Source: Leptospira wolffii serovar Khorat str. Khorat-H2
GTDB lineage: Bacteria; Spirochaetota; Leptospiria; Leptospirales; Leptospiraceae
Length of the DNA: 64,000 nucleotides
Assembly: GCF_000306115.2 (NCBI RefSeq)
Contig: NZ_AKWX02000020.1
Span: 1-64,000 of the forward strand
Reading direction: 5' to 3'
Positions 1 to 7,884 of the stretch are shown piece by piece (within the stretch, counting starts at the first letter, position 1; each line of letters starts with the position of its first letter). The notes under the pieces were generated by a model. The model was not told the DNA's origin. It saw only the letters and a program-made list of their open reading frames with translations, and ran no database searches. The translations under genes and the position numbers were made by a program.

Positions 1-2
1 AT

Positions 3-944
3 TATGATGCAAGTATTGCGAGGTTTGTCACCGCGGATTCGATTATCGACGGACAGGAAGACACGCAAGGCTGGAACCGGTATATGTATGTCCGGGGGAA
101 TCCGATCCATGCGAAGGATCCAACCGGGCATGAGAGCCTTAGTGAGAAAAAAGCCAGATTTGAAAAAAGTTCGCAGATTAACATAACCGGGGCTGCTCCA
201 ACACTTTCGGATAAAGCATTGGCTTTCGGAAAGGGGTTCGCTATCGGAATAGTTGTAGGAGCGATACTTGGCTATGGAGCGACCGCATTGGTCACTGCCA
301 TATCGATGGCTTGTCCCCCTTTGGGCATAGCGGTAGCGTTTGGACTTTTTGCAACGGGTATGCTGATGGCATATTCAGAAGGGAAAGCCCTGTATCAAAA
401 TACGGATCAGAGCGGACGACCCATTGGAGATCTTGAATGGTGGGAGCGAGCAGGTGGTTTAGCTAGTGGCGTCGGGGTTGGAATGGCGACGGCTAAATTT
501 GCCTCGAGATCGGCATCCGAAGTCGGTAGTAAAATTGGAAACGCAGCCAAGAATTTCTTTAAATCAGGAACGAGTGAAAGTGCAGGTACCAGTGGCGGAG
601 GAATTGGAACTGGACAAGCGGGGGGAGGGGCAGTATCCCCAAATATTCTGTCGAAAATTCCTGGAAACATAAATGTTACGGCACAAAGCAGGCACATTCC
701 GGGCCCAACTTATTCAAAAGGAAGATCTATCCTAACTGAAAGGGCTACGAGCTTGCTATCTGACTTGCATGCCGGGAATGCTAAGATTCTAAGAGAAAAC
801 CAAAATAATATTGTCGTTGATTTTGGCAAAACGATCGGGAGACATTTAGATAAAGGAGTCGATAAGGGGGCAACGCGATATGGGACAGTCCATTTTGGGG
901 ACAAGGGTGCCCATATTGTGCCAGCATCTCCCAATCAATATTAG
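3..944 (+). CDS. Rhs-family protein, C-terminal end with type-50 polymorphic toxin tip (5' end outside window)
   Basis: The reading frame is open from base 3, so only the last 313 residues are present. The first codons encode the end of an RHS-repeat core (YDASIARFVTADS, then NRYMYVRGNPIHAKDPTG). The DPxG-type motif marks where the variable toxin tip begins. A hydrophobic Gly/Ala-rich segment follows (nt about 230-390), which may help entry through a membrane. The last 90 residues (nt about 675-944) have the pattern I associate with polymorphic toxin type 50: HIPGPTYSKGRSILTE, then VDFGKTIG and a terminal HFGDKGAHIVPA. Proteins of this kind are delivered to neighbouring cells, and type-50 tips are thought to be RNases; that activity is family knowledge, not visible here. 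The next gene starts 3 bases downstream, as expected for a toxin-immunity pair. RHS core is certain; the toxin family is likely. Confidence 0.85.
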   Translation, partial: YDASIARFVTADSIIDGQEDTQGWNRYMYVRGNPIHAKDPTGHESLSEKKARFEKSSQINITGAAPTLSDKALAFGKGFAIGIVVGAILGYGATALVTAISMACPPLGIAVAFGLFATGMLMAYSEGKALYQNTDQSGRPIGDLEWWERAGGLASGVGVGMATAKFASRSASEVGSKIGNAAKNFFKSGTSESAGTSGGGIGTGQAGGGAVSPNILSKIPGNINVTAQSRHIPGPTYSKGRSILTERATSLLSDLHAGNAKILRENQNNIVVDFGKTIGRHLDKGVDKGATRYGTVHFGDKGAHIVPASPNQY

Positions 945-947
945 CTT

Positions 948-1259
948 ATGACAGAAAGAGGAGAATATATCTTGGCACTTAACCAATCTCTTATTGGTAC
1001 AATATACGATTCAATTCGAGCTGTAACGATTAGAATAGTCGACCATGATGTTTTGGTAAGATCTTATTTAGATAAAATTCCGGATGCAGATGACGAAGAA
1101 GAGCTTTCCTCTATAATGGCTGAATTTATGTCATTTTTCAAATATAACGAGTTTGAGAGTTTGAAGTGGGAATGCAAATACTCGAAGGGAAGACTTAACA
1201 ATTTGGAAGATCCAGATGAGATATTTGTTTTCCTTCGAAAAGAAGCAACCATGGAATAG
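948..1259 (+). CDS. Probable immunity protein for the Rhs toxin tip
   Basis: This is a small acidic protein (about 103 residues) beginning 3 bases after the Rhs stop codon, the canonical place for the cognate immunity gene. It has no signal peptide or membrane segment, so it should act in the cytoplasm by binding the toxin tip. I do not recognise the family with certainty; the pattern (LNQSLIGTIYDSIRAV, then DKIPDADDEEE and EFMSFFKYNEFESLKWEC) resembles small immunity proteins seen next to CDI/Rhs toxins. The start is uncertain: the ATG at 948 has no good ribosome site, whereas an in-frame TTG at 972 is preceded by AGGAG (about 959-963) at 8 bases. The protein may therefore be 95 residues, beginning at LALNQSL. 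The function is inferred from position. Confidence 0.7.
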   Translation: MTERGEYILALNQSLIGTIYDSIRAVTIRIVDHDVLVRSYLDKIPDADDEEELSSIMAEFMSFFKYNEFESLKWECKYSKGRLNNLEDPDEIFVFLRKEATME

Positions 1260-1362
1260 TGAATTTAGCGAATAGTCTGGAATAAATCGCCCTCTAATAA
1301 TGTTGATATTCCAAATGTGTACAGAGCTAGTATTCACCTGACACTTCTTCTGAACGCTTGTT

Positions 1363-1541
1363 CTAATTTTCTACTTGGTGGACCTCCGGCTGTTTTGTCT
1401 TAATGCCCTCAATGAAGACTTGGAAAGGAGTTTTTCCGTTCATATTTCTACCTTGATGAGCTCGCTTGTAATTGTATTCATCAAAGAAGATTTCCAAATC
1501 GATCTGCATTTCTTCAATTGACTCGTAGAATTTTGTTCTGC
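1363..1541 (-). pseudogene. C-terminal remnant of an IS3/IS481-type transposase
   Basis: Read on the minus strand, this stretch encodes about 59 residues ending at a stop codon. It contains RTKFYESIEEMQIDLEIFF, then DEYNYKRAHQGRNMNGKTP and FQVFIEG. The spacing YN-x3-AHQG-x5-GKTP is typical of the C-terminal end of DDE (rve) integrase-type transposases such as IS481 and IS3. The frame breaks upstream, there is no start codon, no catalytic core and no visible terminal repeat, so this is a dead fragment. It lies between the Rhs immunity gene and an orphan immunity cassette, consistent with an island shaped by transposition. The remainder of 1260-1661 holds no gene I can support. Confidence 0.75.
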
Positions 1542-1661
1542 CAGCTTATATAGTTTTGCTATTGAAAAATTCATTGCATCTTCTCTAGTATATTTTCATT
1601 CAAAGGTAGTTTGTATATTTCGATTACTTCGTGTCACAAATGAACTCCAAAGGTATCAAGA

Positions 1662-1916
1662 ATGATTGTGAAAGTAATTGGCCAAGGTGAGAATGGAAAA
1701 GTTTTGGTAGAGACCGAATATGGCCGGATGACTACCAATTGGGAAGGGACTCTTCCTACTTTTGGAATGGAATGCCCTGTCGAAATTTCGTTAGATAATG
1801 TATCTATTACAAACGTTAGCGAATTTGGCGCCAAAGGAGGAAACACTCAATACAAATTCGAAGGTGGAATTCAAAAATGGATCGATAGCGGACATATCAA
1901 GGAGCTTAAGCCATGA
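1662..1916 (+). CDS. Small hypothetical protein in an orphan immunity cassette
   Basis: This 84-residue protein has no signal peptide or membrane segment and belongs to no family I recognise. It is probably real because its last four bases (ATGA) overlap the start of the downstream Imm63-type gene, so the two are translationally coupled. The sequence is beta-rich in appearance (MIVKVIGQGENGKVLVETEYG near the N-terminus). The ribosome-binding site is poor, so the upstream end may have been damaged when the cassette was separated from its toxin. Position beside an immunity gene and downstream of an Rhs tip suggests another immunity or antitoxin-like protein, but that is inference only. Confidence 0.55.
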   Translation: MIVKVIGQGENGKVLVETEYGRMTTNWEGTLPTFGMECPVEISLDNVSITNVSEFGAKGGNTQYKFEGGIQKWIDSGHIKELKP

Positions 1917-2446
1917 AACAAGAAGGAGCAAAAAGAATAACGATTAAAACGATAGAGGCACTTGTACACAAAATGGGTAAGACGATCAATGCGAAGACGA
2001 TAGATTTACCGAAATTTAGATATTCTGGAGATTTCGCATTCCCATATGTTGAAGTTAATGATAAGGGACTGCACTATATGATAGCCGAACGCGGAGAAGA
2101 GATTCGGAGAGATACGACAAATAATCTTGATGATCTTTTGTATATTATCTTTAAAGACGTTGCATTCAATATTGCCGCCAGGTATGAACTTGCCAACAGG
2201 ATTCCTGATTCAGATCCTCGAAGACAAACCTTTGCCATGAGGAAAGAAATACTAGAAAAGTTAAATTTCAATTGGGGTAAAAAGATTCAAATAGAACTGA
2301 ATAAGATTTTGAGTGAGTATCCTTTTGATGATTTTGCTCAAAAAAGGGGAGGTCTCTGCAATGAATATAGGAAGAACGGCTTATCTAATGCTGAGACATG
2401 GGCGAAGGCATGTGAGAAGTATCCACTACCAAAACCTAGTATTTAG
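1913..2446 (+). CDS. Imm63-family immunity protein (orphan)
   Basis: This 177-residue soluble protein fits the Imm63 pattern of polymorphic-toxin immunity proteins as I know it. It shows FPYVEVNDKGLHYMIAERGEE, then the T-x2-LDDLLYIIF segment, the YELANRI...DPRRQTF stretch in the middle and a late YPFDDFA. Members neutralise toxin tips of Rhs, CDI or WXG systems by direct binding. No matching toxin gene lies upstream; instead there is a transposase remnant and an 84-residue gene with which it overlaps by 4 bases. It is thus an orphan immunity gene, which can protect against siblings that use a different tip. The AT-rich codon use differs from the core genes that follow, in line with acquisition by transfer. 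Confidence 0.75.
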   Translation: MKQEGAKRITIKTIEALVHKMGKTINAKTIDLPKFRYSGDFAFPYVEVNDKGLHYMIAERGEEIRRDTTNNLDDLLYIIFKDVAFNIAARYELANRIPDSDPRRQTFAMRKEILEKLNFNWGKKIQIELNKILSEYPFDDFAQKRGGLCNEYRKNGLSNAETWAKACEKYPLPKPSI

Positions 2447-2527
2447 TTTTTAAAGGCGAATTATTCTTCTATATGCGAATTTCTCTTTTCCCTCTTCATA
2501 CTAAACCAACTCCATTGTCCCACTTCC

Positions 2528-2555
2528 CTCTCGCCGCTTTTTCCGACAGCGAGAG
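2528..2555. repeat. Inverted repeat between two converging genes
   Basis: Seven-base arms CTCTCGC (2528-2534) and GCGAGAG (2549-2555) enclose a 14-base loop. The repeat lies between the Imm63 gene (plus) and the glycerate kinase gene (minus), where a bidirectional terminator would be expected, but there is no T-run on either side. It may be a factor-independent folding signal or chance. A similar CTCGCCG/CGGCGAG repeat occurs at 4016-4039, behind the old yellow enzyme gene. Confidence 0.35.
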
Positions 2556-2623
2556 ATCCATGTCTCATAGCACCTTCATCTATTTTTATGGATCATCCTA
2601 ACTTCGGATTTCGTGAAATAAAA

Positions 2624-3751
2624 TTATTTCATCACGGATAGAGCTCGTGTAACGGCTCTAGAAAGCTCATCAGCTGCTGCTTTACGTGACGGCACACTAC
2701 CATCGGTTGAAACAGCTATTGTCTTTGGATAATTGGCTGCGTCTAACTTGTCTCGATCGGCCACGGCTCCGCTGACAACCAAACAGTCCGCTCCAACCTT
2801 ACGGCAGAGGTGGACTACTGCATCTACGAGCTTACCTGCCAAGGTGCCTGCATCTGTTCTGCCTTCCCCGGTTAGGACCAAATCACCCGGACGGATCATG
2901 TCGGCCAATCCGGATTCCTCCAAAAAGAAAAGAGAGCCCGAGCCGAGCGTTGTCTGCTTTTTTGCCATTCCAAGAAAAGGAAGCGCAATTCCACCTCCTG
3001 CACCGACTCCGGCCGGCCAATTTGAGTCACTTTGTTCGGCGAATTCAGCCCACAAACGGGAGAGTTGCTCGAGTCCATCTTCTAATAAAGCCACATCGCT
3101 TTGCGTAGCTCCTTTCTGAGGGGCAAACAATTTGGGAGCGCCCATCGGACCCAATAGAGGATTGGTTACATCCGAAAGCATTTTGATATTGGCTCCTATC
3201 GAGGTAAATGCGGCAGGAGATACGAGTCTCCGCGCATTCGGCAAATTTCGAAGAGAATGCACCGGGTTACCTTTGCCATCCAATAGCTGAAATCCTAATT
3301 CAAGTAAGATTCCTAGTCCACCGTCGCATACTGCCGTGCCTCCGAGAAACAAAAACAACTCCCTTTTTTGCAAGGTCAACATATGGCAAACCCAACGCCC
3401 AAGGCCACTGCTCGTTCTGTCGAGAAGAGGAAGTCGGCGATTCCCTCTAAAGTTTAACGAAAGTAGTCGCGCGGATTCAAAGTAAGCATCGGTCTCGCCA
3501 GTGAGATAACAAACAGAGCGCTTGAGCCCTCCTGCATCGGGGAGGATTTCTGCCTGAAGATTCAGCTTTGGTCGCAGCGAGTGAAGAGCAACAAGACTCC
3601 CCTCTCCACCATCCGCTAGAGGGAGTTCGACCACCTGGACCGCGTCACCCCAGGCAAAGCGAACACCTGAACACATTGCCCTTGCGGCACGCGTTGCACT
3701 AAGAGTTCCTTTGAATTTGTCGGGTGCAATGAGGATACGGTTATAGCGCAT
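2624..3751 (-). CDS. glxK: Glycerate 2-kinase (GlxK/GarK type)
   Basis: This 375-residue cytoplasmic enzyme should phosphorylate D-glycerate with ATP to 2-phosphoglycerate, feeding glycerate into lower glycolysis. It has the class hallmarks: N-terminal ILIAPDKFKGTLSA, the PLADGGEGS segment near residue 45, the glycine-rich FLGGTAVCDGGLGIL block in the middle, GAGGGIALPFLG, and the DLVLTGEGRTDAGTLAGK segment near the C-terminus. Length matches the family. The gene stands alone, converging with the Imm63 gene and followed upstream by about 310 bases without a gene. Glycerate kinase identity is strong; which isomer product it forms is taken from the family. Confidence 0.9.
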   Translation of the reverse strand: MRYNRILIAPDKFKGTLSATRAARAMCSGVRFAWGDAVQVVELPLADGGEGSLVALHSLRPKLNLQAEILPDAGGLKRSVCYLTGETDAYFESARLLSLNFRGNRRLPLLDRTSSGLGRWVCHMLTLQKRELFLFLGGTAVCDGGLGILLELGFQLLDGKGNPVHSLRNLPNARRLVSPAAFTSIGANIKMLSDVTNPLLGPMGAPKLFAPQKGATQSDVALLEDGLEQLSRLWAEFAEQSDSNWPAGVGAGGGIALPFLGMAKKQTTLGSGSLFFLEESGLADMIRPGDLVLTGEGRTDAGTLAGKLVDAVVHLCRKVGADCLVVSGAVADRDKLDAANYPKTIAVSTDGSVPSRKAAADELSRAVTRALSVMK

Positions 3752-3808
3752 TCATACTCCAGGTCCTGAATCGAGCCTAAAAGTAAAAAGTCTATACTTC
3801 ATGAAGAT

Positions 3809-3828
3809 CGTTTTTGAAGTCAAAAACG
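3809..3828. promoter_or_regulatory. Near-perfect palindrome upstream of glycerate kinase
   Basis: Arms CGTTTTTGA and TCAAAAACG are separated by two bases. A second small palindrome, CTTCATGAAG, lies 2 bases to its left (3797-3806). Both sit 45-80 bases upstream of the glycerate kinase start codon, so they could be an operator. The rest of the gene-free stretch 3752-4061 shows only the CTCGCCG/CGGCGAG hairpin at 4016-4039 just behind the old yellow enzyme stop codon, a possible but T-poor terminator. Confidence 0.35.
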
Positions 3829-4061
3829 GATTCGGACAAGCAAATTTTACGGATTAGAATATATGATGAGGAGAATGTTCACCGATCCATTAATAACGGA
3901 GTCCGGATTGCGACGATCAAGGAAAGGAGCTTAAGAGGTTATCAACAAAGAATTTAGATGAATTTCTCTATTAGGTTTTAATACATTTCATTAAAAATAT
4001 CTACAAAGTATGAACCTCGCCGCCCTTCTCGACGGCGAGAGTCGAGTCCTTGCCGAATCGA

Positions 4062-5171
4062 TTAACCTTTCGCGCCGAATAGAGCCGCAGTCGGATAATC
4101 CGTGTAGCCTTTTTCTCCAGGAGTGTAAAAGGTAGATTGGTCCGCTTCGGTAAGAGGAATTCCGTTTTGGAATCTTTCCACCAGATCCGGATTGGAAATG
4201 AAAGGGCGACCGAAGGCGATGAGATCCGCGTTTCCTTTTTCCAAATCGGATTCCGCACGAGCCGGATCGTATCCGCCGGAAAGAATATAGGTGCCTTTCG
4301 GATTTCCCGACTTGTATTCCTTGCGAATCGTATTTACAACGGTTTCGGTCGGCTTAGGCGCTCCCATAGAGGAATGGTCCACGATATGGATATAAACGAG
4401 GCCTATTTTTCCTAAAGAAATCGCGAGATCTTCGTACTGCTTTTCGATTTCGTCGTGATTTTCCAAGCCGTTAAAGACTCCGTAGGGAGAGAGGCGGATC
4501 CCCACCTTTTCCGCGCCTATGGCTTGCACTACTGCCTTAGCGACTTCGACCGCGAAGCGATTTCGGTTTTGGTAACTTCCACCGTACTCGTCGTTTCGTT
4601 TATTTGCGGAAGGATGTAGGAACTGTTCGATCAGGTATCCGTTGGCTCCGTGAAGTTCCACTCCATCGAATCCTGCTTCGATCGCGAGCTTGGATGCGTT
4701 TACATATTCTTGGATCGTATTTTTGATATCGGAAGCATTCATTTCTCTCGGAACGGAATAAGGTTGGTTTCCTTCCGCATCCGTCCAAACATTTCCTTCG
4801 AGTCCAACTGCAGAAGGAGCGACTAACTCGGCGCCTGCCGGTAAATTGAGTGGGTTTCCCACTCTTCCCGAATGCATCAATTGCACGAATATACGGCCTT
4901 GGTTACGATGCACTCCGTCTGTCGCCTTCTTCCAAGCCTGTGCCTGCTCTTGGTTAAAAATCCCCGGAATCCGAGCGTATCCCAGTCCGTTAGGAGAAGG
5001 GGAAACTCCCTCCGTTACGATGAGTCCTGCTCCGGACCTTTGGGTATAATATTCCGCTACTAGATCGTTCGGAACGTTACCGATCGACCGAGATCGTGTC
5101 ATTGGGGCCATGACGATCCGGTTCTTGAGCCAGTTTTTTCCGAGTAAATAGTTCGTATATAGTCGATTCAT
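4062..5171 (-). CDS. nemA: Old yellow enzyme family FMN-dependent ene-reductase
   Basis: This 369-residue flavoprotein should reduce activated C=C bonds (and often nitro or nitrate-ester compounds) with NAD(P)H. Family features: RIVMAPMTRSRS near the N-terminus, QLMHSGRVG, the GVELHGANGYLIEQFL active-site stretch, RLSPYGVFNGL, and a late ADLIAFGRPFISNPDL that binds FMN phosphate. The frame is open further upstream, but I start at the ATG at 5171 because GAGGTG precedes it at 5 bases and the protein then begins at the family's usual MNRLYTNYLLG. The MarR gene directly upstream on the same strand (78 bases between) very likely controls it, a common pairing for this enzyme. A TTGACA element lies about 50 bases upstream of the start, without a well-spaced -10. 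Confidence 0.92.
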   Translation of the reverse strand: MNRLYTNYLLGKNWLKNRIVMAPMTRSRSIGNVPNDLVAEYYTQRSGAGLIVTEGVSPSPNGLGYARIPGIFNQEQAQAWKKATDGVHRNQGRIFVQLMHSGRVGNPLNLPAGAELVAPSAVGLEGNVWTDAEGNQPYSVPREMNASDIKNTIQEYVNASKLAIEAGFDGVELHGANGYLIEQFLHPSANKRNDEYGGSYQNRNRFAVEVAKAVVQAIGAEKVGIRLSPYGVFNGLENHDEIEKQYEDLAISLGKIGLVYIHIVDHSSMGAPKPTETVVNTIRKEYKSGNPKGTYILSGGYDPARAESDLEKGNADLIAFGRPFISNPDLVERFQNGIPLTEADQSTFYTPGEKGYTDYPTAALFGAKG

Positions 5172-5248
5172 AATCACCTCGATTCTTAGACTCTTATACT
5201 TTGAATTTGAACTATTTATTGTCAAATATTCCGAAATTCGGAGGGATT

Positions 5249-5725
5249 TTATTGTTTTAACTTTCCGAGGCCCGTTCTGGAAACAGCGATCAGTTTCTGG
5301 CAAAGGTCTCGAAACTTTACGAGATCCTCCACGGAATATTGGGAAAGTACGGTCTCCACTCCGTCCTTCATAGGTTGGAAATATTCTAAAATCTCCAGAA
5401 TCCGATCCGGCAGAGGTTCCACTAAGACTTTTCTCCGATCATCCGGATCGGGCACTCTTCTGGCAAATCTGGCCTTCTCCAGCCGGTCTATGACGCCGGT
5501 TACAGCTCCTGTGGTCAATCCGGTCAGCTCCGCCAATTTCCCAGCAGTCATAGGACCGTAGATATTCAGGAAGTCCCCCGATTCCATATCCGTACTATTG
5601 ATTCCGACCTTATCGGCTACCGCTTGGCTGAAGAGGGTGGAAATCGAACTCATCTCCCGCATCGTCATGGAGAGGGATTCATGAATTTCCGTCCGGGTCG
5701 GTTTTTTACTTGCAGATTTGGCCAT
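5249..5725 (-). CDS. MarR-family transcriptional regulator
   Basis: This 158-residue DNA-binding regulator has the MarR winged-helix layout: a helical N-terminus, the recognition region AGKLAELTGLTTGAVTGVIDR (about 75-95), and the wing KARFARRVPDPDDRRKVLV with the conserved DxRR motif. MarR proteins bind palindromes as dimers and let go when they meet a small ligand or oxidant. A 19-base palindrome lies 17 bases upstream of its own start codon, so it probably represses itself, and its position in front of the ene-reductase suggests that gene is its target. Start codon ATG at 5725 with AAGAGA upstream. Confidence 0.9.
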   Translation of the reverse strand: MAKSASKKPTRTEIHESLSMTMREMSSISTLFSQAVADKVGINSTDMESGDFLNIYGPMTAGKLAELTGLTTGAVTGVIDRLEKARFARRVPDPDDRRKVLVEPLPDRILEILEYFQPMKDGVETVLSQYSVEDLVKFRDLCQKLIAVSRTGLGKLKQ

Positions 5726-5742
5726 ATCTCTTAGACGGTATT

Positions 5743-5761
5743 TATCTTAGTCTCTAAGATA
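5743..5761. promoter_or_regulatory. Probable MarR operator
   Basis: Perfect 8-base arms TATCTTAG and CTAAGATA are separated by TCT. On the minus strand the site overlaps a plausible promoter (TTGGGC, 18 bases, TAAGAT) of the MarR gene. Half-site CTTAGA recurs at 5184-5189 in front of the ene-reductase start, and a looser repeat (ATTTGA...TCAAAT, 5205-5227) also lies there, so both genes may be controlled. Confidence 0.6.
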
Positions 5762-5865
5762 TTTAGAGCCCAAGTTAATTTGTATTTGAGAATCAGGTCC
5801 CCATAGGAAAACAATTCCGTCAAGGAGGAACCTGTTTCCCGGAAAAATCCGGAGGATTCGAAGCG

Positions 5866-6702
5866 ATGAAAGAAATCCAAAAGGAAATCTACCCCTTAGA
5901 TCTCGAAGATGTAGAAAGAATAGAATTGGTCGGCTACGGAGGAGAAGTCGCCGTATTTTCCGGAAATGAAATCCCCGATTTGGAAATCTTTCGGAAAGGA
6001 AAAATACAAATCCGCATAGAGAAAAAGAAGAATGTACTACGGATCTTTACGGAAACCCCTTTGTTTTCCTCCGAATCCGCCGAGGCTCGTATTCATCTCA
6101 AAATCCCGGAAGGAATGGAAATCAAAATCATAGGAGAATCCGTACCTGTAAGAATGAAGGGCTCCTTCGGAATCGTTCGGATCATCGGCAACGAGGGAGA
6201 CATTCGTCTGGAAGACGCATCCGGTTCTTTTTCCATAATATCCGCGAAAGGGGATATAGTTCTCAGGAATTTGCAAGGAGAAGTGAGCGCCTCCACCCAG
6301 GACGGGGATATTATCGCTCATTGCATATTCGGAAAATATAAATTAATCTCTTCTACGGGAACGATGACTTTAAGCGAAGGAGAAGGTAGTTTTACGCTCT
6401 TTTCCAAATACATCTTAAGGATCCGGGACGTTCGGTTCCTTAAAGGTTTAGAGAATTGCCTCTATTGCAAAGGAGGGATACATCTTTCCGGATTATCCGC
6501 CTTGGATCCTTCCATCATTCATATTTCGGCGCCGGCCGGTAAGATCAGTACCGAGCTTGGCGGCTTCGGAATTTCCGGTTCGGGAAGAAGAATGATAGCG
6601 ACCTCATTCGGGCCGGAACCTTCTATGCTAAGATTGCATTCGGACGAGGAGGTTTTTATTTCTTCTTCCGACAGATTCCGTATGGGTAGAATCGCGGTCT
6701 GA
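5866..6702 (+). CDS. DUF4097-like beta-repeat protein without a signal peptide
   Basis: This 278-residue protein is made of short repeated beta units. The middle alternates ...IRLEDASGSFSIISAKGDI, ...LRNLQGEVSASTQDGDI and similar, the pattern of DUF4097/DUF2807-type putative adhesin domains that fold as a right-handed beta solenoid. Unlike most relatives it shows no N-terminal signal peptide or anchor, so it is probably cytoplasmic as written. GGAGGA precedes the ATG at 9 bases. It converges with the CapA-type gene (2 bases between the stop codons). I cannot assign a molecular role. Confidence 0.75.
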   Translation: MKEIQKEIYPLDLEDVERIELVGYGGEVAVFSGNEIPDLEIFRKGKIQIRIEKKKNVLRIFTETPLFSSESAEARIHLKIPEGMEIKIIGESVPVRMKGSFGIVRIIGNEGDIRLEDASGSFSIISAKGDIVLRNLQGEVSASTQDGDIIAHCIFGKYKLISSTGTMTLSEGEGSFTLFSKYILRIRDVRFLKGLENCLYCKGGIHLSGLSALDPSIIHISAPAGKISTELGGFGISGSGRRMIATSFGPEPSMLRLHSDEEVFISSSDRFRMGRIAV

Positions 6703-6704
6703 TT

Positions 6705-7850
6705 CTACTTTGGATTTCCCAATCTATCTGTAGTATCCTTATAGAACTGTTTCATTCTCAGAAAAGCGTTCTCGGGAAGTTTACGAGGTTGGTCGTTCGA
6801 TAAATACTTTCGTACAGGCAAAAGACGAAATTGCGTTTTACTTCCCGTTCTATCAATGTAAACCCATACGGGTTCGTAATTGATATCGGAAACCGTTAGC
6901 TTTCCGTCTTCTTTGGACAGGGAGAATTTTAGGATGATCCCTCCGTCCACATAACGACGGTCCTGGCCCGAAATGAAATTTCCCAAAGAATAGATGAAGA
7001 ATCTTTCTTTTTCCAGACCGAACTTGTCCTTCACGATCTTCTTTCCGAATCTTTGGAGAGAATGAGGATGACCGCCTAATACGATATCCGCTCCCGATTG
7101 AAAAGCATGATCCACCATCTCGACTTGAAAAGGATCCGGCTCATGCAGATATTCGGTCCCGAAATGGTACATGACCACGATTCCATCCGGCTTGGACTTT
7201 TTAGCCAGGGCGATATCCGCCGCGATCAATTCCTTATCGATTAGATTTACCACCGTTCCGGCGGGGATCTCCAAGCCGTTGGTTCCGTAAGTATAATCCA
7301 AAAATACGAGATTCAGATCTCCGACGGAAACCGGCAATATTCTATTTTTATCATATTCTTCCTTAGTTCTGTAGGTCCCGAGATGTTTGATACCCAAGTC
7401 CTCCAACACGGATACGGTGCGAACCACTCCCAATTTGCCCTTATCGCAGGAATGGTTATTTGCCGTGGAAAGAACATCGAACCCTATGTCTTTGATCGCT
7501 TTAGCTAAAGAATCCGGCGCCCCGAACTGTGGGTATCCGGTATATTGTTTAGGATCTCCCGGAAGAGTGGTTTCCAAGTTTCCCACGGCGAGATCCGCCT
7601 CGGAGATGATAGGAGCTACTTCTTGGAAGACTTCGGAAAATTCCCAGCAATCGCATTCTTTACTATAAGCTGAATCGATTTGGGTTTGGTGGGACATGAT
7701 ATCCCCCACTGCTACGATTTTAACCGGCGAGGGTCCGCCGGAAGTTAACTGAACGCTCTGCGGAGAACAGGGAACCGAAAAAGCCAGTAAAAAAGAAAGA
7801 AAAAGGACCTTTTGAAATTTTATATTTTTATTATAGATCCTTTTTATCAT
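6705..7850 (-). CDS. CapA-family metallophosphoesterase-like protein, exported
   Basis: This 381-residue protein has an N-terminal hydrophobic export signal (FQKVLFLSFLLAFSVPCS, possibly a lipobox) followed by a CapA/PgsA-type calcineurin-like domain. Motifs: VAVGDIMSHQTQI (metal ligand D), ADLAVGNLETTLPG, STANNHSCDKG, MYHFGTEYLHEPD and DIVLGGHPHSLQ. In Bacillus CapA takes part in poly-gamma-glutamate export, but most bacterial members are uncharacterised envelope hydrolases, and there are no capB/capC genes nearby. Probably periplasmic or lipid-anchored. It lies 34 bases downstream of the lipoprotein gene that follows on the same strand, so they may be co-transcribed. Confidence 0.85.
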   Translation of the reverse strand: MIKRIYNKNIKFQKVLFLSFLLAFSVPCSPQSVQLTSGGPSPVKIVAVGDIMSHQTQIDSAYSKECDCWEFSEVFQEVAPIISEADLAVGNLETTLPGDPKQYTGYPQFGAPDSLAKAIKDIGFDVLSTANNHSCDKGKLGVVRTVSVLEDLGIKHLGTYRTKEEYDKNRILPVSVGDLNLVFLDYTYGTNGLEIPAGTVVNLIDKELIAADIALAKKSKPDGIVVMYHFGTEYLHEPDPFQVEMVDHAFQSGADIVLGGHPHSLQRFGKKIVKDKFGLEKERFFIYSLGNFISGQDRRYVDGGIILKFSLSKEDGKLTVSDINYEPVWVYIDRTGSKTQFRLLPVRKYLSNDQPRKLPENAFLRMKQFYKDTTDRLGNPK

Positions 7851-7884
7851 ATTCGCCTCTTTTATCGGGAAAGTCCTTTTGTTC

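Noticed and set aside
4016..4039. CTCGCCG/CGGCGAG hairpin as terminator of the ene-reductase
   Set aside because: The stem is real, but the T-run is weak (TTCATACTTTG), so I do not list it as a separate terminator.
5172..5303. N-terminal extension of the ene-reductase (44 residues)
   Set aside because: No similarity to the family and no ribosome site; the ATG at 5171 has GAGGTG and gives the normal N-terminus.
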